DNA of 64,000 nt from positions 438,501 to 502,500 of the forward strand of contig CADCSX010000005.1 of assembly GCA_902805475.1 (NCBI GenBank), given 5' to 3'. Positions 51,521 to 63,689 of the stretch are shown here, piece by piece. Each line of letters starts with the position of its first letter. Position 1 is the first letter of the stretch. The notes beneath the pieces are model-generated. The model searched no databases and had not been told where the DNA came from. It worked only from the letters and a program-made list of their open reading frames with translations. The position numbers were made by a program, and so were the translations under genes. Source of the stretch: Entonaema liquescens. Lineage: Eukaryota; Ascomycota; Sordariomycetes; Xylariales; Xylariaceae.

Positions 51521-52289
51521 AATTTAATAATAATAAAAGTAAAAATGGAAAAATTATTAATATTAAAGTTTTTTTTAAATTTTAGGAAGTTAAATTTTTA
51601 TATTAATTATATAATAAAGAAATTTTAAAAAATAATAAATTTAACGGTATTAAAGTAAAAAATAATTTTATTTTTAATAGTTAAATGGTGGATTAAATAA
51701 ATTATTAAAGTAAAGAAAAAAATTTTATATAAAAAAAAAATAATAAAATATAAGGATAATATAAGATTAAAAATAAAGTATTAATATAATGAAAATATAT
51801 TATAAAATAATATAAGAAGTAAAAAAGGTTTAATAGTAAAAAATAATAATAAAAATATTAAAAAATAATAAATTTTTATGGAAATTAAAAAAATAAGTTT
51901 AATTTAAAAATTAATAAATTAATATAAAAAATAAGATTATTTTAACGTTAAAAAGAAATATGGGTAAATAATTATAGGTAATTATTTATATATAAAAAAT
52001 AAATATGTTTTAAATAAAGTTTTTTTTAAATTTAGATTTAAATTTAATAAATATAATTTTTAATAAAATATTTAATAAAAAATTTATAATTAATAATTAT
52101 ATAAGATAAAAAATAATTAAAAATATATTAATGGTTATAAAAAAATGGAAAGTTTTAAAAAAAAATAAAATGTTAATAAAGTTTTTATATAAATATAATA
52201 AATTATTATTTAAAATTATTATAATAATAATAATAAATAAATTTTATTATAAATATTATTTAATAAAGTTTTATATAGTAATAATTATT

Positions 52290-54000
52290 ATATTATTTAA
52301 ATTAAAGAAAATTAAAAAAAAATGTTTTTAAATATATATAAATTAATAATATTATTAAATATTTTAAAAAAAGTAATAAAAAAGATAATAATATTATAAA
52401 TAATATTTATAATAAAAATAAATAATATTTTCTTTAAAAGGTAAATAGGTAATAAAAAATATAAGTTAATAAATGTAATTATTAAAATAATAATAAAAGT
52501 AATATATTTAATATAAAAAAATAAAATAAAAATATTATTATTATAATTTAATATAATGGAGATATTTAATTATGTTATTTTAGAAAAATTATTATATATT
52601 TTTTAAAAAAAAAGGTTTTTTAAATAAGTAATAAAATAAATTAAAAATTATTTAAAAAATAAAAAAATATAGTTAATATTTAAAAATAAATTTTTATTAT
52701 TTTTTATTTTATTTATTATATATATATATATTTATTTATTTATTATTTTTATTTTATTACATTTATATAATTATATTATTTTGTAATAAAGTATTGTTAA
52801 TGTTTTTATTAAGTAATTATATTTAATTAAAAATTATATTTATATTAAAAAAAACTTATTTACTTTTTTTATTTTTATATTATATTTGTAATTTATTATT
52901 TTATAATTATTTTTATTTATATATAAAATTAATATTATTAATTAATTTTGTAATTTTTTTTAATTATAAGTTATTTTTTTTCGGTTAAATTATAAAGTTT
53001 AAATATTATATTATAAATTTTTAAATAAATTATTATTAATTAAAATTTTTTTCAAATAATAATTTTATTAATAATATTATATATTTTATTAAATATATTT
53101 TTATATATGTTTTTTTAAGTTATTAATTTTTTTTAATTTAGTAATATTTAAGGTAGTGGTATTCCGAGATATGTTTTTAATTTTTTTGGAATAAAGTTTT
53201 TTAACGTTTATATAAAGAAAAAACTTTTCGGTTTTTTACGTAATAAGCGAAATTATAATTTAAAACGCGAATCGTAATTAAAATAATAATGTTCCGTTTA
53301 ATAATTTAAAAATTTATTACTTTTTTAAATATTTAAGTTTTAATATAATTTATTATTTAAATAATTTTATAACGTTATATTTAGATTTTTGTAAAAAAAA
53401 AAGATTTATTTATTAGTGCGTTAATTTTACGTAATTATTCCGATGGTGGTTCGGCTTTTTATTAAAAAATTGAAAAACTTGTAATGGTTGCAAGATTCGA
53501 ACTTATCTTTTTTTGAGAAAGAGTGTTAAATGTTAAACCATTGCACTTAACCACTTATTTTATATATATTAATATTTTATAAAAAATTAAAAAAAATAAA
53601 ATATTTATAATTAATTTTATGGATAATATAAATTGAATAATAATAAATTTAAATATTACAAAAATTATAAAAAATTAAAAAATATATATTTTAAATATAT
53701 TTAATAAATAAAATAATATAAAATAATTTTTATTTTTTAAAAAAATAAATTAATATATTTTATTAAAGTATATAAATTAAATAAAAATATAATATAATTA
53801 AAAAATATATTAATAAAATTAATAAAAAATATAAAATTTTTAAAAATTTAATTAAATAAAAAATTAAAATAGATAAAATATTTAAAAATAATAAAAATAA
53901 AAATAAAAAAATAATAATATATTTTTTTAAAATTAATAATATTTATATAAAAATATAATTTTTTAAAAATAAAAAGAATATATATAAAAGTTATAAAAAA
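52290..54000 (+). pseudogene. Reverse transcriptase relic of LINE-2, split by a SINE
   Basis: 52,290-52,728 aligns with LINE-1 27,890-28,350 (MEIFNYVILEKLLYIF for the motif-A region at about 52,556). The alignment continues at 53,560 after the nested SINE, with FMDNIN (~53,617-53,634) at the catalytic FxDD position. Compared with LINE-1 the first Asp of the box is kept here and the second is changed. The disruption is complete: many stops plus the 825-bp insertion. Confidence 0.8.
52731..53555 (-). mobile_element. SINE copy 4, nested in LINE-2
   Basis: A complete 825-bp copy on the minus strand. The tRNA-like head is at 53,483-53,555 (agttcgaatctt T-arm; acceptor strands agtggtt and aaccatt), the body follows, then the LINE-like tail domain (52,741-52,860) and a short AAAT tail at the left. 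LINE-1 is continuous at the corresponding point (about 28,345). The near-matching sequences tattatatatatata on the left and tattttatatatatt on the right are the probable target duplication. It has the best-preserved acceptor stem and retains several CG words (ccgatggtggttcgg, aaacgcgaatcg). Confidence 0.88.
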
Positions 54001-54969
54001 CGTTATAATATATAAAGTAATTATATAATATATATTAAATAAAAGAAATAAAATAAATAAAATAATAATAAAATTAAAAAAAATATAATTAATTTATTTT
54101 TAAAAAATACTAAAAATATATAAAATAATATTAATTAAATATATAAAAAATAAAATAAAATATTTTTTATTAAGTTTATATTTAAATAAAAAGGTAATTA
54201 AATTCGAAAAAAAAATAATAACGAAAATAACTTTATGAAAAAAATAAAAAAAAAATTTAAAAATGGGTTTAAAGATTATAAATATAAAATCAAGATTTAA
54301 TAAAAAAAGGGTAAAATAAGTTATGAAGCTTTTTTACTGTTACTTTAATAAAAAAATTCAAAAAATTTTTATAAATAAAATAAAAATAAGTTAAATTATA
54401 AAAAAAGGGTAATTTTTTAAAAGAAACGATATTATAAATATAAAAAACGAAATAAAATTAAAAATATATTTAAAATATAATTATATTAAAATTTCTATTT
54501 AAAAGTAAATAATTAAAGGAAATTTATAAGTTATTAAAGAAATATAAAGTTTTAATATTAATTTAAATATATATAAAAAAAAATAAAATTAAAAATATTT
54601 TTATTTAAATAAAAAATATTTAAAATAAAAACGTTATAATATTAATATAAGTAAAGGAAATAATATATTATATAATAATAAAATATATAAAATTTATAAT
54701 TTAAAAAAAAAATTATATAATAAATTAATATTAAAAACGTTTAAATTATAATATAATTATAAAAAAGTTATAAAAAATAACAAAAGAAATAAGTTAAATT
54801 ATATAATAGTTTTTAAAATTAAAAATATTATTAATATATAAATTAACAATTAATTTAGTAAAAAAAAAAAATTTAAAAATTTAAATTTAAAAAATTTTTA
54901 ATAAAATTTTAATAAATATAAATAAAGGAAAATATATATAAAATTATTATAATAAAATTATAAAAACGG

Positions 54970-55280
54970 ATTAATTATAATTTTTCTACATTAAATCCAA
55001 CTTACTATTTGATTTTAAAAAAATCACTATTATTATTAAATGATTTATTAATAATAAAAAAAATGTTACTTTTAAAAAAGTTATTACTTTTTTTAACCCC
55101 GAAATTATTAAAAAACTTCTTAATATTATTATTTTTACTATTATTATTAATATTTCTAACAATTTCAAAACTTTTAAAAATTTTAATAATTTTAACTTTA
55201 ACTTTTTTATCTTTTTTATTAAACTTTTTATTTAATTTGTTAAAAAATATATTATTTAATTTTTTTTTTTAAAATTGTAA
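54970..55280 (-). other. Open frame conserved antisense in the LINE 3' region
   Basis: On the minus strand about 100 codons stay open here and at the equivalent place in LINE-1 (29,815-30,110), ending at the same stop after FFKIK. The residues are mostly Asn, Lys, Phe and Ile. Because AAA/AAT/TTT words are open in all frames, this is weak evidence of coding. A different frame of the same strand also looks conserved further upstream. No function is proposed. Confidence 0.25.
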
Positions 55281-56540
55281 AATTTAAAAAACTTAAAATA
55301 AATAAAAAACTACTTAAAAAAAAAGCATTAAATTATAATGATATAAATATGCTTTTTATTAAATTCTTTAATAAATATAACAAAAGTTTTATAACAAAAT
55401 ATACGTTTTACAATAATTTATTAAATAAATTTATAATTTTCGGGTAAAAATTAAAATAAAAAAATAATTATTTATTTAAAAATGTAAAATAAAAATTTAA
55501 TAATAATAAAAAAAAAATTAAAAATAATAAAAATTAATTTTATTATAATTAAAATAAAAATATAAATTAAAAATTATATTACATTAACGTTATAATTAAA
55601 CGTAATATAAATTATAATTTAAATAATTAATAATTTTAAAATTATATTATTTTATAATTATAATAAATTTATAAATAAATTATTTTACAATAATTATAAA
55701 ACGTAATTAAATTATATCCGAAATTTAGTGATAAAAAAATAATGCTTTAAAATAAAAATTAAGAACTATTTAACTTTAAATATTATTAAAAAAAAAATCG
55801 AAAAAAAAGTTATGAAACATATTAAAACTTTTAAATTTTTAACTATTTTATTTACTCTTTAAAAAAACGGTTAACGGAAATAAATTTATAAATAATATAA
55901 AAAAAACGTATTAAAACATATTCCATAATAATTTCGATATAATAATAACAAATATATTAATTAAAAAAAGTTATTAAAAAATCGAAACGAAAAAAAAAAC
56001 TTAAATTATAATTATATTAAAAATAAATTAAATAAAAATAAAATATATAAAAACGAAAATAACAATAATAATTAAAATATTTAAAGAATATATAACTTTA
56101 AAACGTAATAAATTTATTATTGAACTTATTATTATTATCGCAATAGGAAAGTTAACAATAAAATATGGTAATAAGTAAAAAATTAAAAATATAAAATTTA
56201 AATAAAAGTAAATTTAAATAAAAAAAACAATAAAATTAAAAAAAAATATTAAAAAAGAAAAAAAAGGAAATAATAATTTTATAATATACGTTAAACAAAA
56301 CCGTACCTATTAAAGGTATTATTATTATATATTATTAATAAAATATAATAAAATATAATATAAATATATAATAAAAATTAAAAATAAACAAAAATAAGTT
56401 AAACTTTTTCCAATAAAAATATAATTTTTATCCGAAAATTTACCGAAAGAAAATATTAATAATACTTTAACTATAATAAGTTAAATATATAAATATAATA
56501 AAGTAAAAATAATAATAATAATAATAATATTAATTTTTAT

Positions 56541-57360
56541 TAAAATTCTTTTATTTTTTTATTATTATATATATATTTTTATTATAATTTTAAATTTATT
56601 TTAAAATAAATTTAAATTAATTTATTTATATAATATTATAATTTATAATATTATTTTTTTAATTATTAAAATTTTTTAAATTAAGTATTATAAAATTTTT
56701 AATAAATTATATTATAAAAATAATTAATTATTATAATTTAATTAAATTATATTATATTATTTATTTTTTAAAGATAATTAAATAATTTAAATAATAAAAA
56801 TTATTAATTATAAAATTTAATAAAAAATAATTATAATAAATAATTATTTAAAACTTTTAATATTTACAAAAATAATATTTATAAAAGTAATATTTATTAA
56901 ATACTATAAAATTATTATAATAAAAAATTTTTTAAATACTATAAAATTATTATAATAAAATTTTTTTTAAATAATTTAATATTATTATTTAATATAATAA
57001 AATAAATTAAATACGTTTAAAATTATTTATTATAATATTTAAAATTAATAAAATATATTATATTTTATAAATAATTAAATTTTTAAATTTATTTTTAATA
57101 TAAAATAAATTAATTTTTAATTTATTATATTTATATTTAATATATTAATTTCATTTTTAAAAAAAGTTATTTATTTAATTTTTTTTAATTTTCCTATATT
57201 TTTAATTAAATTATTCCAATAATTTTATTATATTTTTTATAAATAATTTTTTAAAATATTATTAATTATTTTTTAAATTGTATTTTTTTAATAAATTAAA
57301 TATTTAATTATTAATTTTCTTTTAATTTTATTTATATATTTTTTAAAAAAAATTTTAATT
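56541..57360 (-). mobile_element. LTR-A element, right part (outer layer of nest)
   Basis: Continues the alignment to 35,420-36,210 that broke off at 49,110, so 47,601-49,110 and 56,541-57,360 were one element before LINE-2 arrived. A local duplication of ~55 bp (aatactataaaattattataataaa, near 56,899 and 56,936) is present. The expected LTR at the far end is not recognisable. Confidence 0.7.
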
Positions 57361-58331
57361 TTAAAAAAAATATATTTATTTATATTTTTTTTTAATCAAA
57401 ACTCTTTTAAATTTCAGTTTCTTTTTATTAAAAAAATATCATTTTTTTAAAATTAATATTAATTAAATAATTAATATAATTTTATAAATATATTAATATT
57501 TTAAAAAATTTAATTTATAAATATAATTTTTGACTTTTTTTATAATAATAAAAAAGTTTATTTTTTATAAAAACTATTTTTAATTTAACTTTTTTAATAA
57601 ATAATAACTTTTATAAAAATAAAAATAAATTTCATTTTTTATTTTAAAAATTTAAAAATTCCGATTTTTGTTATATTTTATTTTAATTTTTGTCATAATA
57701 TAATTAATTACTATTTTAACTTTTTATTAATAAATTTTTTTTAAATTTCGAAATTAAAGACTTTTTTTAAGATTTTAAAAATTAATAAACATAATTTAAT
57801 TTTAAAGTTAAAAATTATTTTATTTAATAATTTTTTTAATATTAAAAATTTTATATTATTTAAATTATATTAAAGAATTAAAATAATATATATTTATATA
57901 ATATTTAATTTAATAATAATATAATATTTAATAATAATTTTAACGTTTTAATTTTATTTTTTATTTTATTTATTTATTTATAAGTAATAATTTATAAATA
58001 ATATTAATATAATATTATGATTCTTTTATAAAAATTCTTAAAAATTTAATATAAATTTAAGATTTTATTTAATATAATCTTTATAAATATATTTTAATTT
58101 ATTAATATTAATATAATATAAAAAATATAAATTTAATTTTTTATTATATATTTTATATATATAAATATAATTTATAATTTTTTATTAAATTTATATATTA
58201 TTATTAATATAATATTAATTTTTCTAAAATTAATTATTAATTAAATTATATTTATTATAAAAAGTTTTAATAAATTAATTATAAAATTTATTATAATTAT
58301 ATAAAATAATTAAAATAATTTATAAATTTAA
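57361..58331. other. AT-rich DNA
   Basis: T-rich on the plus strand around 57,370-57,760, with occasional C (tcaaaactcttttaaatttcag). No gene or repeat recognised. Confidence 0.4.
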
Positions 58332-58481
58332 TAAAAAATTATAAATTATATTTATATATATAAAATTAAAATTTAATATAAAATTTAATATACATAATTA
58401 TTAATTAAAATTTAATAAATAAAAAATTTATTAAATTTTAAAAAAATTAATTTTAATTTTATTTAATATAATTATTTTATA
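58332..58481 (+). repeat. LTR-A copy, very degraded
   Basis: About 150 bp align with LTR-A in forward orientation through attattaattaaaatttaataaa and the palindromic core. Almost every G and C is lost, including both termini. No clear flanking duplication. Confidence 0.55.
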
Positions 58482-59072
58482 TAAATTAATTTAAACTTAT
58501 TTAATATTTAACGTTAATTTATTTAATTTATTTCGTATTTAAAATAATAAATAAAATATTTAATTAATTTTTTAAATAAATAATTAATATTAAAACTGTT
58601 TAAATTATAAATTATTTTTTTTAAATTAAAATAATATTTAAAATTGTATATTATTTTAAATATTATAAAAATATAATTATTAAAAATATAAAAATATTTA
58701 ACATTATTTTTTTTATTATATATAATAAGTTATTATTATTTAATTAATAATCAAAATTTTTAATAAATTTTTTAATGATTTTAGTTAATTTTTTATTACG
58801 TGTATAATTAATAACAATTTTTATTTTTATTTTATTTGGTAAAACTATTATTATTTTAGTTGTATAATTAAAGTTTTCGGTTATATTGTTTAATTAATTT
58901 TTAACTTAATTTGCAATTTTTTATTACATTTTTTACGTTATTGTACGTAAGTAATTTAAATAAAACAGTTAATATTAAATTAATGTAATTTAATATATAT
59001 TGAATATTTAAATAAAATTAAAAAAATATATATTAAAATTATTATTAAATATAAATTAAATTTCATTAAATT

Positions 59073-60045
59073 TGTTAAACGTAACTTAACATATATTTAT
59101 AAAATTAAAATTTAATATAAAGTTTAATATATAATTATTAATTAAAATTTAATAAATTAAAAATTTATTAAATTTTAAAAAAATTAATTTTATTTTTATT
59201 TTACAAAATTATTTTATATTTAATAATTTCACTTTTTTTCTTTTATTATTAATGATTTAACAACGTAAAGATAATTAACTTTAAGGTAAATTTATTTTAT
59301 AAATAATTAACTTTTTAACAAATTATTTATTTTTTAAATATTTATTTACTCGAACTTTAAAAAAAATAAAATTTACTTTATTTAAAAATATATTTTAAAT
59401 ATATTATCTTAACAATTTTTACTTTTAAAACCTTTAAAATATATTTATTTTGTATATAAATAAAACAATTTAATAAATTTTTTCGGAATTTTAACTTATA
59501 ATTATTTATTTTTATTTATAAAATCTTATAATTTTATCGATAATTTATAATCCGAAAATTCCTTAATTTCTTTAATTAAGTTTTTATTCATTTCTTTTTT
59601 AATTATATTTTTTAAATATTTTTTTTAAAAATAAAATTACAATTTCTTTTATTAAAAACTTATTTTTTCCTTTAATATATTATTTTTTTTAAAAACGAGA
59701 TTATATTTTTTTTTATTGAAAATTTATTTTTTCTTTTAATATATCTTTATTATATTTATAAAATTTTTAATTATTAAAATTTTTTTTTTAATTTATAATT
59801 TACATTATTCTATTTAAAATTATAAATTATTAAATTATTTTTTTATTTTTTTAAATATTTAATAACTTTTAATATATTATTAATTATTATTATATGGTAA
59901 TATTTTTATATAAAAATCTTATATTAACATAAATTTATAAAGTTTTTAATAAATAAATTTATATTATAATATTTATAACATTATTTTTTTAAAATTTTAA
60001 AAAATAATATTAAGTTTTTTTACTTTTTATTTAATAAATAATTTA
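59073..60045 (+). mobile_element. LTR-A 5' LTR plus interior (SINE-free counterpart)
   Basis: The LTR is 59,073-59,218 (146 bp, tgttaaacgtaacttaac start intact). The following DNA begins tttaataatttc, the mutated form of the putative primer-binding site TTTGGTAACTC. It is collinear with 44,755-46,316 minus SINE-2. This provides the empty site for SINE-2 (about 59,859) and the left edge of that for SINE-3 (about 60,035). No coding motif seen; the 3' end is not located. Confidence 0.7.
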
Positions 60046-62830
60046 TGTTTAAAACACTAAACTTAAATTTTACCCGTTAAAATGATTTATTAATTTATTT
60101 TGAATTAAATACTAAGTTTTAATAATTAATTTTTATATTTTAATTACGTAAAAAGTAAATTAAAAATAAAAATTAAAAAATACTTTTATATTTTATAAAA
60201 ATAAAAAGTTATTTTTAATTTTAAAATTTTTAAATTAAATAAAATTATTTAAAATATTAAATTATTTTTTATAAAAATAAAAAAATAATTATTTTTAAAC
60301 CGAATTAAAAATTTTGATTTATTTAATCAAAAAGTATTTATTATTATATCTTTTTTAATTTTAAATAATAAAAATATTCCGGTAAATATACCGGATTTTA
60401 ATTAAGATAAAGTAAATTTTATAATTTATTTATTTTAAATATTTTCTTTAATGGATTTAATTGCGATTAACATTTTATACCGAAACTTTTAACTAAATTT
60501 TTTAAAATATTTTAAAACATTTTTTTTCTTAATAAGTTATTTTTTATTTTCTTTACTTATTTTTATAAATTTTTTTCAAGTTAATTTAATAAATATAAAT
60601 TTAAATTTATTTTGTTAAGTAAATAATATTACCGTTACAATTTAAATTATATTATAAAATAAAAATATTTATAATTTTGTATAAAATATTAATAATATAA
60701 CCGAAAAATCTTCCCGAAATAATAATAATATATTTAATTTAAATAGTTAAAAATTTTATTACGTTAATTATTTTTATTTAAATATTATTAAATTTTATAA
60801 ATTTAAAAATTATATAATTATTTTTAATAATATATATTAATAAAATATATATTTATTTATTAATTTTTATCGTATAATAATAATTAATTTCATTAAATAA
60901 GCCATTTTTTAAAATCACTTTTTATAATTTTTACAAAATAATATTTAAATATAATAAATCGTTTATTTAATAAAAAAATAAAAAACCGTTATAATAATTA
61001 ATTTAAAATATATATTAAATTTTATTATTAATAAATTTAAAATTAACTCGATAAATATATAAATGGTTATATAAATTATAAATTATAATTATGTTTATTT
61101 AATGGAAAATATATTTATTATTTAATAAATAATATAATTTTTTTATAATATAAAAATTTATGATTTTATAATATTATAATAATAAATAAATTAATTTTAT
61201 AATTTTATTTATTTAAATTTGTAAATTTTTATTAATAAACTATAAAACGAAATATTTTTAAATAAATATTTTAATTATATTAAAAAAAATAAAAAATTTA
61301 TAAAAATAATATTATAGTAAAAAACTTATATATTTAATTTATTTTATTTAATATTTTTATTTTATTAATTATTTTAATTATATTAATTATTTTTATATTA
61401 AGTTTTTTTATTATTTTTAAATTATTTAAAGTTATTATTAATATGGTTTATATAAGAAAATAAAAAAACGTTAATTAAAATTAAAAATTATAATAATTAA
61501 AATGAAAAAAATATAACGGATAAAAATAAAATAATTATGGAAATTAATGGTTTTTTTTATTAATTAAAAGGCGGACGAAGTTATTTAAATTATTATAGAT
61601 ATTATTATGGAAATTATTATAATTGCGAATAAAGTAATTTTTGCGAATATATTCATTATAAATGGCAACCATTTTAATGAATATATTATTAATAAATTTA
61701 TTTTAATTGTTTTGTTAATAATTATTTTAATATTTAAAATAAAATATTTATAAATATTAATGATTTAAATAAAAATTAATGAAAGTAATAAATAAATATA
61801 AAACGTTATATTATAATAAAAAGAATAATTAAAAAAAATTATAAAAAAATATATATAAAAGTAAATAAAAACGAATAAATTAAAAAAATTAATACAGTTA
61901 ATAATTATTTTTCTTTTTTTACGTATAAAGTATTTTTTAATAAAAATATTATTAAATTTATTTTAAATAAAATAATTTAAATTTTAATTTATTAAAATTA
62001 TTATAATGTGTTTAATAATTAAATTATTTTTTTTATATATAATTTTATTAAAGTTTATAAAAAAAAAATATATTATAAAAAAAAAATTTTTTATAAAAAA
62101 TTAATAAATTCGTTTTTATAAAAAAGAAATTTTTATAAAAAATAAAATTTTTAATTATATTATAATTTAATTTAAATAAAAAATTATTTAAAATATAAAT
62201 TTTATAATTTATACGTATTTTTAATTAAATATTATTTTAAAAAATATATAAAAATTAATTATAATTTATGTTAATATAAAATATTTTAATATTTTAATTA
62301 ATTATTTATAATTAAAAAAATTTACTTTTTACGTATAAATTGTTAATATATTATTTATTTTTATAAAAAATATAATTAAAAAAATTTTATTATATAAAAA
62401 AAATAATTATAATTAAACGTAAATAATAAATTAATTTATTATTAAAATATTAATGATTTATAATAATTTTTAATTAAACTTTTTTTTTAATATATTTTCT
62501 TTTAAATATATAATAAATATTTAATATTTAAATTAAATTTTAATTATAAATTTTTATAATTAATTAATTATATTAATAATAATTATTTATAAAAAAAATT
62601 TTATTTATTAATGAATTTTAATTTAAGTAAATATAATAATATTATTTAAAATAATAATGTAAATTTTAATTTTTTATATAAATTTATAAAAAAAACTTTA
62701 TTATATTATACGAAATCGTTAAAAATATAAAAAAAAATTTTTTATTAAAATTATATTTATAAAGTTTTTAAAATTTAAATGTATAAATTAATATATAATA
62801 AAATTAATAAAATAAAAAATTAAATATAAA
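60046..62830. other. AT-rich DNA with small palindromes, no gene
   Basis: There is no match to the repeat families. It contains a perfect small dyad tccggtaaatataccgga (60,378-60,395) and the longer one listed at 61,646. A mildly GC-richer patch at 61,550-61,690 (aaaggcggacgaag, attgcgaataaag) repeats attatggaaatta about 55 bp apart. No reading frame survives. Confidence 0.45.
61646..61687. repeat. 42-bp near-perfect palindrome
   Basis: aatatattcattataaatgg is followed after two bases by accattttaatgaatatatt, its reverse complement apart from two positions. The arms are 20 bp with a loop of about two bases. It could be a hairpin terminus, a terminator-like structure or a remnant of two TIRs back to back; nothing else indicates which. 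Confidence 0.6.
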
Positions 62831-63060
62831 TAAAATAACGTTTAATTAATTAAATAATTTAAATTAATTAAAATTAACGTTATTTTATAAATTAATTAAT
62901 TAATTAATAAAATTACGTGTATTTATAATACGGTTTTATTAATTAATTAATTAATTAATTAATAAAATAACGCGTATTTTATTATAATTTTGTAATTTAA
63001 TTAATTAATTAATAAAATTACGCGTAATTACGTATTATAAAATTTAAAAATTAATTATAA
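62831..63060. repeat. TTAATTAA-rich repeats and dyad
   Basis: 62,831-62,888 is an inverted repeat (taaaataacgtt... and ...aacgttatttta) around an AATTAATT centre. It is followed by three imperfect direct copies of a unit made of (TTAA)n then ataaaattacgcgta (about 62,891, 62,940 and 62,998). The acgcgta/acgtgta word is kept in all three. No gene. Confidence 0.65.
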
Positions 63061-63319
63061 TTAATTAAATAAAACGTTTTAAAATATGTATTTTTAATAA
63101 AAATAAACGTTTTTAATTATAAATTAATTAAAAAATTTTAAATTTAAATTTAACGCGTTATATTTACGTTAATAAATAAATAAATTTTAACGTTATTTAA
63201 TAATTAATTAAATAACTTAATTATTTAAAAAATTATTAATTTATATATTTTAATTAATTATATATATAATATTTTTTATTTTATTTATTATTTAAATTTT
63301 TTTTTTAATAATATATATA

Positions 63320-63610
63320 TAGTTACGTGGTTTAAGCTTTTTTAAATTACGTGATACGTACGTATTTTTTTATATTATGCGATAATATCACGTGGTGGTT
63401 ATCATATAAAGTACGTACTTAATTAAGTAAATTAATTAACCGTATCACGTGTTAAGTACGTATTATAAAGTAATGTTACGTGGTATCACGAGTTAAAATA
63501 CGTATTCCATTATTAAATATTTGTTAATTTTACGTGTAACCGATTGTTTTATGTGATAAATACGTACCTTCGATTATTTAATTATTATTTACTTTTAAAA
63601 TCACATGATA
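63320..63610. other. Cluster of ACGTG and TACGTA motifs
   Basis: Within ~290 bp there are two CACGTG (63,389-63,394; 63,446-63,451), at least five further acgtg, cacgag or catg variants, and several tacgta words. Spacing is irregular. The two type-B solo LTRs also concentrate CACGTG near their starts, and tgttaagtacg at 63,449 resembles the start of the second LTR, so this may be a damaged LTR. No duplicated flank was found. Confidence 0.5.
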
Positions 63611-63689
63611 AGTAAATTTCGCTTATATAATAATTTGCAATTTAAGTCGTAAATAAATAATCACATAATTAATACGTATTATTATATAA

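Larger units (their letters stand above)
49124..56527 (+). mobile_element. LINE-2: longest non-LTR retrotransposon copy
   Basis: About 7.4 kb, or ~6.6 kb without the nested SINE, flanked by the 13-bp duplication TATTAATTTTTAT (49,111-49,123; 56,528-56,540) and ending in (AAT)n. Order: 5' leader with an AAT microsatellite (49,340-49,398), an unrecognised region where ORF1 should lie, the endonuclease (51,050-51,520), the reverse transcriptase (about 52,290-54,000, split by SINE-4), and a 3' region shared with LINE-1. In the first 3.5 kb plus-strand C is nearly eliminated while G persists; near 55-56 kb C persists. It is probably close to full length, since LINE-3 starts at the same place. Confidence 0.88.

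Noticed and set aside
52131..52331. 66-codon plus-strand open frame
   Set aside because: Part of LINE-2 upstream of its reverse transcriptase, in a different frame from the recognisable motifs; Lys/Ile low complexity.
54986..55272. Overlapping open frames on both strands, Leu/Ile-rich
   Set aside because: AT-rich words are open in several frames at once. Kept only as a weak note on conserved antisense openness, not as genes.
60378..60395. Small CCGG dyad as a terminator or operator
   Set aside because: A short palindrome without an adjacent gene; no functional inference possible.
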